Source of the DNA: Impatiens glandulifera
Lineage: Eukaryota; Streptophyta; Magnoliopsida; Ericales; Balsaminaceae
NCBI RefSeq assembly: GCF_907164915.1
Contig: NC_061862.1
Span: 91,715,995-91,779,994, forward strand
Direction of reading: 5' to 3'
DNA: 64,000 nt
A program made the translations under genes and the position numbers. The notes below the pieces were generated by a model. The model made no database searches. It saw nothing but the letters and a program-made list of their open reading frames with translations, and was not told the DNA's origin. Shown piece by piece: positions 49,539-61,097 of the stretch (its first letter is position 1; every line of letters begins with the position of its first letter).

Positions 49539-50860
49539 TTAAAAATAATTACATAAATGAAACATTCGCATATATTAATATGATGCACTTTGTATTGATT
49601 ATTAAATTTTGTAAAATATAAATTAATAAATATATTTTAAAACTTTATAAATTATGTTTATATATATTAATAATAATATTAATATATATAATTATAAATT
49701 ATTTATATAACTGAAAATTGAGTGATAAAAAATAGTCTGAAAAATTAATTAATAAGATAATATAATAAAATTAACTATAATTTTATGTATCAATTTTTTA
49801 TTTAAATTGTGATGAATATTTATTTGAATAAAAAAATAAGTTGTTAATAATTTATTAAGACATTGTATTATATTAGATAAAATTCTATTTAAAATTTAAA
49901 TTGTTTTAAATTTAAATAATTTGTAAATATATGTGTAACATTTAAAAATGGTCAATATCTTAAAGCGTTTATTCGACTCGATACTTTTTTCTCATAATTT
50001 ATCTTCCTCTCGAATCCCGAGTGGGATAATGAACCAAAATGATAGGTTAAACTAGAGTATAACTTAATGTCAATTTTATTAAATTTTGTGGCTTACCTTC
50101 CTCTTGAACCTCGTAAACTAAAACAAGAGTATGACTTCCTCAGAAGTCATCTCGTATAAAATGAGGTGAGGAACCGAAATTGTATTTAATGATATCGTAT
50201 AAAAGAGATTTTGATGAAGGTTCAATGTTTGATTACACGTGAGAAAAGGCGACAGCGCTATGTTTTTTTTGCACATCAAATGGTGGTTTTTGTTATAAAT
50301 TTTTGGTCATTTTATACAAAATATTTTTTTTCACTTCGTTTATTTAATTCACTCTAGTACATGTGTCTAAGGATAAATCAAACATAATCATGTGACTAAA
50401 GGTTTGTATCAATCTGTTTTATAGGGCATGCGCCTAGGTTATGCGTAATGGTGCGGGAAATAAATAGATAAAATTGAGATAAGTCCATGTGATATCTCAA
50501 TAATACCTGAAAATGAATGAGATAAAAGTGAGTTAGAGAAAATAAATAAATTCACAAACAAGACTTAAAGTAATTTTTTTTTTTATATTTGGTTGGAAAT
50601 TATTTATTTAGTCATTTTATATTTTTTTGGATTTTTTGAATTACTAAAGAGTCTTAAATGCAAATAATACAAGGTAATTAAATTAGAGACCAAACTGGGC
50701 CTTAGACAACTATTCTTTAATTTGGTTTTCTAGTATGTATGAACGGATATAAGCTAGCAATGAGGATTAATAAGAAGAAAATATTATCTGGCGTAGCGGC
50801 GCCGGCAAGGAAGGTAAACTGTGAGTTGAAGGCCCTTAGATTAAGTCCCTCAATCTCTTC
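49061..50860. other. AT-rich intergenic DNA
   Basis: No gene is seen. An (AT)n tract lies at 49508-49534. Confidence 0.5.
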
Positions 50861-50864
50861 TTTT

Positions 50865-51115
50865 TCCTTTTTTTTTTTCTCAAATTCCAGCAAATATTAT
50901 TTTCATTGAGATATAGCAATACAACTAGAATGAAAGTTGTTTCTATAGCTTTGTAACAACAACAAGAAGCTATTAGAACTTATGTCTAAGCTTAAAACCT
51001 AGTCTAGCCTTAATTTCAAGAACTTCAAAGCATCAATGGCAGATTATGATCTCTTGCTCCTCTCTCTCTCTAGCTTGCTCTCCATTGTGGCCTTTAAGCA
51101 AGGGTGAATCCAATT
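50865..51115 (-). mobile_element. Possible poly(A)-tailed retroposed fragment
   Basis: On the minus strand GGATTCACCCTTGCTTAAAG ... CTCAATGAAAATAATATTTG leads to GAGAAAAAAAAAGGAAAAAG, an A-rich tail. The segment is less AT-rich than its surroundings. It could be the 3' end of a LINE or a processed transcript. The source was not recognised. Confidence 0.3.
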
Positions 51116-52079
51116 TTTTTTTTTCTGTGGCGATAAAGATGGTAGGTATTGCACTATTCTTGATAACATATTAATCTAACGGTTACACTAATACTTTTAC
51201 TAAAATAAAATAAATATATAAAATTTTAAAAAATTGATAGAATAATCGATTTAAAAAACAAATTTATACATATAATTTGAAAAAAATTATATTAAAAAAA
51301 TATGATTAATTAAATTAATTAAGTTTTAAATAAATAAACACTAATTATATAAATAAAGAAACTATGAAAGTTTAATTTAGTGAAATTCAGCCAAGTTTAG
51401 TAAAAATGTAGGAAAAAAAGAAAAAAAACATGAAAAAAAGAACAAAAACACAAAATCGTTGTAAAAAAATATTATAAAGTGAGTAGACACTCAGAAAGAC
51501 GATTATAAAATATTAATGGCTATAAACCGTTTTTAAAAAATAAATAATATATCAATTTATTTATTTAAATAACTAAATAAATTAATATAAGTGTTTTAAC
51601 TTTTTTATGAATATTAATTTATATTTTATTATAAAATTTTAAAATAGTTTAAATTATTTTAAAATCAACTGCATAGTTTAAGTTATTAGTGAGAGTATAA
51701 AATACATATAAATTATATATATTTATAAAAAACTATTTTACCCTTATATTTATATAAATTTTTATATATAATTTTTATCTTATAATTAATTTATATTATT
51801 AATATTGAAATTAAAAAAAATAACATATAAATATAAAATATATGTATTATTAATTAATTTTATATTTAAATATATATATTTTTTTAAATTGGTTAAGTAT
51901 AAAATACTTAATTATATATATAAATAAAATAATAATATATAACTATTATTTTTTCAAAATTAAACTTTTACGATTTTAAGTAACTCTAAAATTATAAGTT
52001 AAAATTGATCAATAATTTTACGTAAACTCTCGATTTGGACATTTATCGAAGTTAATTTCCAAGCGACCTAAATTATGTT
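51116..52079. other. AT-rich intergenic DNA
   Basis: No gene or terminal repeat is supported here. Confidence 0.45.
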
Positions 52080-52414
52080 ACTTTGAAAAGGATACAAATT
52101 AAGACTATCTATAACGGCATTTTCATAGAACCGTTACAGATAACCATTTTGAAAAAAAAAATTGAAGACGTGGTATCAATAACGGTTATACGAAGAACCG
52201 TTACTAATATCTTTATGTATCAGTAATGGTTCTTTGTATAACCGTTACTGATATCTTATTTAAAAAGGAATAGAAAATGATGGTATCTGTAATGGCTCTT
52301 TTTTTTAATAGCCGTTACCGATACTATATATCAGTAACGACACTATAATATCGTTACTGATATATTATAAAGTCGTTACTGACTTTCGTTACAGAAAGCT
52401 TTTTTCTACTAGTG
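52080..52414 (+). mobile_element. Right end of a second CACTA element (left end not found)
   Basis: It ends TTTTTTCTACTAGTG (the inverse of CACTAGTAGAAAAAA, a typical CACTA terminus) at 52414. Inside are subterminal repeats in both orientations: GAACCGTTACAGATA, GAACCGTTACTAATATC, TATCAGTAATGGTTC, ACCGTTACTGATATC, TATCAGTAACGACAC. This subterminal word (CCGTTACTGATA) differs from that of the 53.1-kb CACTA, so it is another family. It abuts the Harbinger coding remnant. Confidence 0.65.
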
Positions 52415-52469
52415 ATAACAGTTTAGTACAATTAAAAAAAATATTATTTCTTGATATGATAACTCAAAC

Positions 52470-55345
52470 CACTATTATAATTGTGGATTGGTTACAAGAA
52501 CAACCTATAACAAAAGAGTTCCACAATATGACACTGATGAAATAATGCATTAAGAAAAATATTGTTAGAAAGATTATTTAGAGAAAAAGACAAGACTTGT
52601 TTTGACTTATTACGATTCACAAAACACAGTTTCACTATTTTTTTTGAATTGTTGCATAAAAAGGGTTTACTTAATAGTAATAATGTGACTGTTGAAGAAT
52701 CTATAGCCATGTTTTTACTTGTACTAGGACATGGAGTAAAACTTCGGGTACTTGGAGATATCTATATTTGTTTATTAGAGACAATTAGTAGGCCCTTTCA
52801 TGAATTACTTTGGTTTTTAGTTTAAGTAAGGATTTTTTAAGATTACCTAATCAAGTTGAGAATGTTGATGAGAATGATCATAAATGGAGGTGGTTCAAGA
52901 TTAGTACCAAATTTAAGTTTGACATATATTTTAAAATTTTATAGTTTGATTTTAAATTTTTTAGGATTTCCTTGGAGCATTGGATGGAACACATGTTGAG
53001 ATGACTATTCCACTTAAGCATCAAGGTAGATATCGAAATAGAAAACAACAAATAACAACTGATGTTTTGGGAGCATGTGATATAAAGAGTTTGAAATTTC
53101 TTTATGTTCTTCACTAGTAAAAATGAGTCTTTTACCGAAAGTATAATATGTTGGTAAAACCCCTATATTTGTCGGTAATACCCATTTGCCAACAAGTTGT
53201 CAAATTGTCGGCATTTTTCGGCATTGCTCTTGTCGGTAAAAGTGTAGAGGTCTTAGCCGACAGATTTCAAAACTGTCGGTAGAGCTTATACCGAAAGATG
53301 TATGCATATCTTTCGGCATATACTTTTCCGATAGATATGATTAGATTTATCGACATTAATTATAAAATGACAATTTAACATAAATTGTATTTCTTCTAAT
53401 TAGGTTGACAACAACTTAGATATATAAAAAACGAATAGGCTATTTAATTTTTATTCAGGTAAATAGCGAAAGATTCATTGAAATCTTTCGAAAATGTCTT
53501 TACCGAAAGATCTGTTGAAAATTTTCGGTAAAAGCTTTACTGATAAATTTTAGTGAATCTGTCGGTATTGGTTTTATAACCTTATACATTCTATTATAAT
53601 CAAACACAAACATATACATATAACTTTAATCATAACCCTTATACTTGAAATATTGACTTACAATTGATATGTTTGGACAATTACACAAGATTCATATACT
53701 TAGAAACTAAAATACCAATTGGAAAAAGGGTAAAGAAAATAGTGAAGAGTGACCAAAACCGAAAGATTCACTACAAATCTTTCGGTATCTACTAGTTACG
53801 CTGGAAGATATACCCATATCTTTCGACTTTGGCCTTAAATAACCAAAAAAATCAAACTACTGGGAAGTGGGCAAACCCGAAAGATTTAGCCAAATTTTTC
53901 AGTTTTACACCTGAATACCGAAAGATATGATGTAAATCTTTCGGTATTCGACTCTTTTAAATTTATTATTTAACCAGATTGAAGCATAATTATATTTTAT
54001 CCTTAAAACTTAAACACAATTTTATACTTAGAAATTAAACAAAAGCTCTACACATACAAATATAAAACATAACCACTCATTCTAAGTATAATCAAACACA
54101 AATCTATACTTGTAAATTCTAAGAAAGATATTAGTGAAGAGGTCCATTAAGCCGAAAGATATACCCATATTTTTCGGCATATCGGATCCACTTCAGAAAA
54201 CCCAACACTTAGAAGATTTTCATGTTTTTTATAAGGGACCAAAATCGAAAGATATAGTCCAAATCTTTCGGAATCTCCCTCCAGAAAAATCTTAACACTA
54301 AGAAAAATTTCTTGTCTTTTAAAAGGGGTCAAAGCCGAAAGATATAGTCTATCTTTTAGTATATCCTCTATAGAAAACACAACACTTGAAAGTTTTCTGA
54401 TTTTTTTTGGAAGGGGTCAAAGCCGAAAGATATAGTCTATATCTTTCGGTATATCCCCTAGAGAAAACTCAGCATTTAGTAGTTTTCTGAATTTTTTTGG
54501 AAGGGGGTCAAAGCCGAAAGATATACTCTATGTAGAGCCCGTCGGTATTTTTTCTCATTGGCGACAGATTTCTTTCTTTCGGTGCCTATATCAACAGATA
54601 TATAAATATGTTGGAAAAATCTTTCGGTAAAACCCCTTCTTTACTAGTGCTTCCTGGATGGGAAGGTTCATCATTATATTCAAAAGTTTTATGAAGTGCA
54701 TTTGTGAGAGAAAGGGATCCATTTCTTGTGCCGACTGGTATTGTTTTTAAAATTTTATGTATATTAGTAGCATTAAAACATACTAATAAATTTGAATTTT
54801 ATTTAGGAAATTATTATCTAGTTGATGTTAGATATGCAAATACTCTAGGATTTTTAGCTCTTTATTGTTCTACTCGTTATCACCTAAATGAATGGTCGAG
54901 TCGTGACAATCGTCCTTCTAACTATAAGGAATTATTTAACCTACAACACTCTTTAGCAAGAAATTCAGTAGAAAGAACCATCATTTTTTGGTACTAATAA
55001 ACAAGTGAATTTTTATAACATAATTATAAGAATTGGTCATATTATTTTCTTGACAAAGATACACAAATATTTGTCTCAATAATTAATTTACTTGAATGAC
55101 AGGTTCGTATTATTAATGCTTGTTGTGTTCTTCATAACTACATTCGTGAAATTGCAAGAGAATTGGATTATCTCTTGTTGCATGAGGTTGATTGTGATTT
55201 GGCACAACAATCAAATGAAGTATTTGATGTGGACTATGAAGATGTCATAACAAATGTACAAGGTGGTAGTCAATGGACAAATTTTAGGGATGATATGGCA
55301 AGAAAGATGTATAGCCAATATCAAGTTAGGAGTGATAGAACTTAG
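52470..55345 (+). pseudogene. PIF/Harbinger transposase (HARBI1-like DDE nuclease), interrupted
   Basis: The N-terminal part (52562-52825) has FTKHSFTIFFELLHKKGLL and VTVEESIAMFLLVLGHGVK, typical of the helical region before the nuclease. KWRWFK (52882-52899) precedes a probable intron with a lost GT donor (AAGATTAGT) and acceptor TTTTTTAG at 52964. Then DFLGALDGTHVE supplies the first catalytic Asp. The CACTA insertion splits FLYV-L/PGWEGS. After it come NYYLVDVRYANT (second Asp), RGTRYHL-like TRYHLNEWSS, NYKELFNLQHSLARNSVER (catalytic Glu), and VRIINACCVLHNYIREIARE (55104 onward) to a stop at 55343-55345. Stops, frameshifts and the insertion make it inactive; the order is that of the family. 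Confidence 0.85.
53112..54649. mobile_element. Non-autonomous CACTA (En/Spm-like) element, 1538 bp
   Basis: The left end CACTAGTAAAAATGAGTCTT and right end ...CCCCTTCTTTACTAGTG are inverted (CACTAGTAAA / TTTACTAGTG) and each is followed inward by TTTTACCGAAAG. The 3-bp target duplication CTT lies at 53109-53111 and 54650-54652. The interior has many copies of CCGAAAGATAT and ATCTTTCGGTAT in both orientations, the subterminal repeats to which CACTA transposases bind. From 54130 to 54530 a ~90-100-base unit (GGGGTCAAAGCCGAAAGATA ...) repeats about four times. No transposase gene is present. Confidence 0.95.
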
Positions 55346-55509
55346 TTACATGTTTTGAGTGATTTTATATCTACTTGAACAACTTTAGTTTATGTTAATC
55401 TAGTATAATTGCGGTGATGTGTATCTTCTTTTATCAATATAAAATTTTTGTTGGTGTCTTTTCTAATCAATCTTATACTTTCACTCTCTATTTTGAAAAG
55501 ATAAAGAGA

Positions 55510-56341
55510 ATGAAGACTAAATCGTATCTCAAATGGACATCAATGATGGATAATGTGCTAACAAATGTATTGCTTGAGCAACATAATTTGGGAAATAATC
55601 CTCCTAACGGATAGAAATTTGTTGAATATATTGTTGCGGTTAGTGCATTACACAATTAATGTAATGTTAATGTTAGTATGGAAATATACAACCGTGACTT
55701 AAGACTTGGGATAAAAATTATGTTGTTATAAGTGATATGCTTGGTACGATTAGATTTGGATTGGATTGGGATAGAAAAGTGGTGAAAGTGGATAGTGAAG
55801 AAGTTTGGACAGCTTATGTCAAAGTATATTGGTTTATGTTGTTGTAATTCTTATTTTAAGATAACAATTTTATATATTTTTTTGTAACTTGTTTATAGGC
55901 ACACCCAGATGCGAGTCATTATAAAAGTAAAATTGTTGAGAATTGGAAAGATTTTTCAATTATTTGTGGACAAGATAAAGCTAATGAAAGTGGAGTTGAA
56001 ACGGATGATGAAGGCGCAAGAACTACGTTTGAAGATATAGAGAGTTGTTCAAATTAAATAAAGAATTAACTAGTGTAGAATGACCTTCTAAGAGAACTCG
56101 TCATAATGATATGGCCACTGCAATATCCAAGATGGCTGGCGTGGTTGGTAAGGCATACAATGTTGACATGACAAGTGCTCAACAAGTTTTTGATGAACTA
56201 TTAAAAAATTTAGACTTAGAGGAGACACAATTTCTACAAGTTGTTGATGTACTCACAACAAACGAGAGGAAGTATGAAGTATTTCTAACAATCTCTGAGT
56301 GTATGAGGCGTGCATTGATTTTGTTACAAATAAAGAAGTGA
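55510..56341 (+). pseudogene. Myb/SANT-like DNA-binding protein of the Harbinger element
   Basis: The ATG at 55510 starts MKTKSYLKWTSMMDNVLTNV, the Myb/SANT-like (trihelix-type) domain of plant Harbinger second proteins. Sequence continues through NGWKFVEYIVAVSALHN with a stop where GW is expected (55612-55614). A probable intron (about 55820-55899) lies between TAYVK and AHPDASHYKSKIVENWKDF, followed by FSIICGQDKANESG. The C-terminal part (56111-56341) has VVGKAYNVDMTSAQQVFDEL and ends at a stop at 56339-56341. In active relatives this protein helps bring the transposase to the DNA ends (family knowledge). At least two stops or frameshifts, so inactive. Confidence 0.8.
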
Positions 56342-56812
56342 TCATCAAGATATGAGATTTCCAATTTCTTATTTTGTGGGTTTTTAACGTGTTTCCTTTG
56401 TTATTATCACTGTTTTTATCTCATATATGAGTAGGGAGATACTTGAAATTTATTGCATACAAAATTATAAATTTTTCTATGTTAATTTGATCTTCTATCA
56501 AAATATTATAATAACTTGCTTGATGTTATGCTATTTTTTAGTAAAAAAAATTGTCTTGCTAAAAAATTGTTTGAATAAGTTGTTTTTTTGTTAGAATTTT
56601 TGTTTAAAATTATTTATATAAAATTACTTTTAATTATTTGTCAAAATTATGTTCATAAAATAATTTCTTTCAAATAAGAGAATTGGAATTGAATTACAAT
56701 TCTATAGTTTTCCAAACATAAGAATTGAATGGTAATTGAATGCCAATTCTTATGGAATTGAAATTAGAAGTCCAATGTCAATTTCAATTTCACTCCTCCA
56801 AACATACCCTTA

Positions 56813-57210
56813 AAGATTTTAAATAATTGAAGAGTGTTTTAGATTAAACCTAACTAAAGTTCTTAATTCAAGGAAATGTATTAAGTGGATTCTAAGAGAT
56901 AAATTCTCACAAAATTTTATTCAATAAAATGGAAACAAACTACAAATCAAAGTTACCAATAAGAATCATAAAATAAAAAGATCAGTTTCTAATGAAGATA
57001 GATTGGCCAATAGATATTTATGATAAATGATGAAAAAGAAAAAGAATTAAATGAAAACTTATGTTAAATTAATTTTTTTTTAAAAACTAAGAGGCAAGTT
57101 CTATATATTTTTTTATATTAATTACAATTTGTTTTTTAAAATCAATTCTATACAAATTATAAATATAAATTTTAAAATATCTAATATATATAAATTGTTA
57201 AATATTGTAA
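56813..57210. other. AT-rich spacer between Harbinger and Helitron
   Basis: No gene is seen. The last base before the Helitron is A (57210), as expected for insertion into an AT dinucleotide. Confidence 0.5.
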
Positions 57211-57284
<74 letters not shown>

Positions 57285-57771
57285 GATGCTTAATTTTTAA
57301 AGTGTCCGGATTGCCGGGTCGAGAGCTGTGGTTAATTTGGATATATGTGAGAGTAAATGGATACTTGGGTCGGATTGTGGGTTGACCCGTCCATAAACTT
57401 AAAACGGTTAAAAATAAAATTAAAAATGCTATAGGTATGGTTCAAACTTGCAACCTAATAAAACAAGTACAACATTTTAATCAACTAGGCTAATAACACT
57501 TTATATTTTAAATTTAACTTAAAATTTGATAAATGCGTGACATTTTAACAATATAAGTTCAACTTTTTAACTAATGATATATATAATGATGCTTAATTTT
57601 TAAAGTGTCCGGATTGCCGGGTCGAGAGCTGTGGTTAATTTGGATATATGTGAGAGTAAATGGATACTTGGGTCGGATTGTGGGTTGACCCGCCCATAAA
57701 AAAATTACCGTAATATTTATTTCACGGTTTTTTATATTATTAATCGTGCAAATGCACGAGATACATGCTAG
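57211..57771 (+). mobile_element. Short non-autonomous Helitron, complete
   Basis: It begins TC (TCTATATATATA) after an A and ends CTAG (57768-57771) before a T, so it sits between A and T of an AT target without duplication. Eight bases upstream of CTAG is the perfect hairpin TCGTGCA-AA-TGCACGA (57744-57759). These are the defining Helitron termini. The 5' module AATGATGCTTAATTTTTAAA ... GGGTTGACCCG is present twice (about 57283 and 57583, 300 bases apart), so the element carries an internal tandem duplication. An (AT)n tract of ~69 bases follows the 5' end. No Rep/helicase gene. Confidence 0.92.
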
Positions 57772-59721
57772 TATACCTAATATTTACAAATATAACTAAT
57801 ATAAATATATAATTAAATTATTACTGGTTAAACCGGTAAAAAAATAGTTTTAACCGAAAATTGAATTGTTTAACTGGTAAAATACTGGTTAATCGGAACC
57901 GTTAAAATTGGTTAGCCGATAAAACAGTAAAATGAAACTGCTAAGTCAGCTAAACAAAACAGACATTATCGGATAGCTTAGCAATTCGGTTCAGTTATTA
58001 GTTTTCTGAGTTTTGTTTTTTTTGCACAATTATATTCATGGTTTGATTCTCACTTAAAACCTCTTTAATTCAAGAAAATTGAATAAATGTGGAATAAGGT
58101 TAGTTTTTTAACTTTTAAAAATATTAAAAAAAAAATAGCAACTAGATAAATATTCTAACAAAGTTGATAATTTGTATTATTCAACATAATTTAAATTTAT
58201 ATCCCTTACATGTTGTTTGTGGCATTTAGCCCGTTGTTCTTTGTAATCCAATGTTTTGTGATGAAATGAAATATTTATTTTATACAATGGGTTTGGCAAA
58301 GTTAGTTTAAAAATTGTATAAGTAATTTAATTATTTATAGTAGAGATTTATTTTAACATTGAATTTATAATTTCATAAATCTTGAGTTACGTCGTTATTA
58401 CAAGTGAATAAAATCTAATATAAATTAAATTTGTATCCGTTTTGAAATATTTAAAAACAATATATATTATTTAAAAACAAAAAATAAAATGAACTTCAGT
58501 TGAACTTGAGGGGTTGAGCCTTTATATGTTTTTTTTAATTATTTTAGCAAGTGGGTCAGAACTCAAGAAGAAGCTCAGCCCACGGAAAAGGCCCAATAAT
58601 TAAATGTGACTTCAAAAGAATTGAAGAAAGAGTAGGTGGGCTTGCTTCATTCCCCTTGTTAATTTATATATTTTTAAAATATTAATTAATTTATAATTTT
58701 TAAAAAGTTAATAATTTTTTAATAAAAGAACTTAAAATTTTTAAATTATAAATATAATTTAAAATATTTTTATTATGTTTTATTTATTATTATATCATAA
58801 ATATTAATTCTATTAAAATATATAAAATAACTATATAAGTAAATATATATTTTTTTATAACTATATAACCCAACATCTCCGTGCCATATTGAAGATGAAA
58901 GAATGAATTAGATTGGAAATTACTTGTGATATCACGCCATTCAAGTATGTGAAAATTGGTCTTTCGAATGTCTAATTTTTCTATCGAGATATCTTTAACT
59001 ATTTAAAATGAGGCGGTGTTATAAAATGTATTATTATTTTTTTATAAATTATATACATTTAGATATGTTTAATAAATATTAATTTGCAATTATGAAGATA
59101 CATATAAATATATTATATTTTTATTAGTAAATAATTAATAAGTTATGTTTATAGAAAATATTTACCTAAATTAATTTAATTATTTAGTATTTAATATTTT
59201 AATTATTTTATTTTATTAATATTTAATATATTATATATTTTTAATAATAAAAATCATTAGTTGAAACTTAAAAATATATTATAATGATTAATATTTATAA
59301 ATAAGTATATATATATATATATATATATTAAATAATAAATATATTTAAGTATTATTTACATATTTATAAAATGTGTTCTTCATTATTAGGAAAGATACTA
59401 GAGAGAGTGAAAAAATATGTGTATGACTGTATTTTTAAAAAATATATATATATAATATTATATAAATGAGAATTATTTAAATTTAAAAATATTAAAAACA
59501 TTAAACATATTAAAATATGAATTTGGATGGTTTACACAACATGACATAAAATAATTATATCCTTTATATTATTGTTATTCCTTAATGATCTGAGTTCATT
59601 TTATTAGAAATATTCTAAATATTTAATACAATTGAAATTTAGTTGTTTAAGTATGATGTATTTATTTGAAGATTGAATAAAATTTTGTAATAACTAATTT
59701 CACTATTTATTCTTTTTAGAA
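57772..59721. other. AT-rich intergenic DNA
   Basis: No gene is seen. 57830-57990 is rich in GGTTAA/ACCGGT words (ACTGGTTAAACCGGTAAA, TTAACTGGTAAAATACTGG), a low-complexity repeat. The remainder is AT-rich with no transposon end recognised. Confidence 0.45.
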
Positions 59722-59849
59722 AAAAAAATGATAAAACGGATTAAACACATAACTCGCAACACACACTTAACCCGTCGTGTAACTTAAAAGTTACAATTCG
59801 ACGGGCTCGAACTCAGGATCACCTCTGGTTGCCGCTAGACTAGAAGAGA
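59722..59849 (-). mobile_element. tRNA-derived SINE
   Basis: On the minus strand: CTCTTCTAGTCTAGCGGCAA (A box), GATCCTGAGTTCGAGCCC (B box), GTCGAATTGTAACTTTTAAG, ending near a T-rich stretch. It is the third and best-preserved head of the family also at 12.66 and 30.1 kb. Confidence 0.75.
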
Positions 59850-60276
59850 ATACAATTATTTTATTTTATTTTATTTTATCTTTATTAGAGTTCAATATTT
59901 GGTCTGAAACGAATTCAAATTCCTCAAATTTGAATTTAATTTTCGATTTTCGAATCGAATTTTCAATCAAAGATTCGAATTCAAATACGGTTTTCGATTC
60001 ATTTTCGAGTTAAATTTCAACTTTAAAATAAAATCGAAAACAGAATTTATTTATTATTATTTATTTTTATTATATATTATATAATTTATTACGTATAATT
60101 AAATAATTATATATTAAATTACTTTAAGTGTTTTCAAAAATGGCAACTATAACATAGTTTGAAAACATAGTGAAAAATAATTTCGCATTTATTTATTTAT
60201 ATATATAATTGTTTTCGTAATTTTTATTAGAAATATTCAAATTTATAGATAATGATTAGTAATACCTTATCAATAA
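59850..60276. other. AT-rich spacer with TTCGAATT-type low complexity
   Basis: 59900-60030 consists of CGAATT, TTCGAA and TTTCGATT words in both orientations. There is no gene. Confidence 0.5.
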
Positions 60277-60285
60277 GCTTCTAAA

Positions 60286-61097
60286 GGGAAATGCGATGAA
60301 ATGACCTTAATGATGGCTATAAATGACTCCGTGGTCACCCGATAATTAAAATTGATCTGGTGATCACTTTATTTTTTTAAACGAAATTACCCTTTTCGCG
60401 TTTTGCGAAGTGGATTAGGGTTTATATAAATACTCAAATTTTTTATTTCGTTCATTTTCTTTCTCTATCTTCTCTCTTTGCTCTTGTTCGACAGCGCGGC
60501 GAAGGCGACGGCGGCTACGGCTAGGGCGACGTCGGCGGCGGCAGAAAACATCAAAGATAAGAAAACCAGAACCCTAAATCGATGTTCATACAGATTTATG
60601 TTCTTCTTTCCATGATCTTCATTTTAAACCCTAACCCTAAATCGATTTATGTTCATGTTTCTAGTATCTTCATTTGAAAACCCTAAATCAATTTATGTTC
60701 TTATTTCTATTATCTTCATTTCAAACGATTTATGTTTTTCTTAATCAAACTCTAATCCTAAATTAATTTAATCTGTTCTTATTGTTCATATTAGTTCATA
60801 TTGCTTAATATTGGTTCATATTTTGTTCATATTGGTTTATTATCCGTTGTTCATATGTCGATGATAATATTTGCAGATAATCTCGTCGATGATCATATGA
60901 GTTCCGTTTTAGGAAAGATTCATTTTTCGCGTTACGCGAAGCCACATCGTGTTACGCGAAAGCACATCGCGTTACGCAAAGCGGGACGGTCGGCACGCAA
61001 AGGCACATCGCGTTACGCAAAGCGGCACAGAGTTGTACTTAGATTTGTGTAAAACATCAAATTAGATTCCTATTGTTTTTCAGCTGAATGAAGAATG
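60286..61097. repeat. Left TIR of the Mutator-like element
   Basis: Longer than the right arm by about 190 bases, in part because of three tandem copies of a ~45-60-base unit (GATTTATGTTC...TATCTTCATTT...AACCCTAA) at about 60590-60740. 60460-60545 has a CT-rich run followed by a GCGGCGAAGGCGACGGCGGC-type GC-rich stretch, resembling a 5' leader picked up from a host gene (inference). Confidence 0.85.
60926..61028. repeat. CGCGTTACGCAAAG-type short tandem repeats
   Basis: CGCGTTACGCGAAG and variants (CGTGTTACGCGAAAG, CGCGTTACGCAAAG, ACGCAAAGGCACATCG) recur every ~20-30 bases. Their inverted, diverged counterparts are at about 61993-62095 in the right arm. GCGAAACG also occurs near the ends of the arms (about 60397 and 62424). 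Confidence 0.8.

Larger units (their letters stand above)
52470..56812 (+). mobile_element. Decayed PIF/Harbinger transposon with two genes
   Basis: It contains a Harbinger-type transposase remnant followed in the same orientation by a Myb/SANT-like gene remnant, the usual two-gene set of plant PIF/Harbinger elements. The right end reads CCTCCAAACATACCC (56795-56809) followed by TTA (56810-56812), which fits the inverse of a GGGTATGTTTGG terminus and the 3-bp TTA/TAA target preference. The left terminus was not found; it may have been lost where the CACTA end at 52414 abuts. Interrupted by the CACTA element at 53112-54649. Confidence 0.75.

Noticed and set aside
60600..60625. CCCTAAA-like words suggesting an interstitial telomere repeat
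   Set aside because: Only one or two units, within a longer tandem unit of the Mutator-like TIR.
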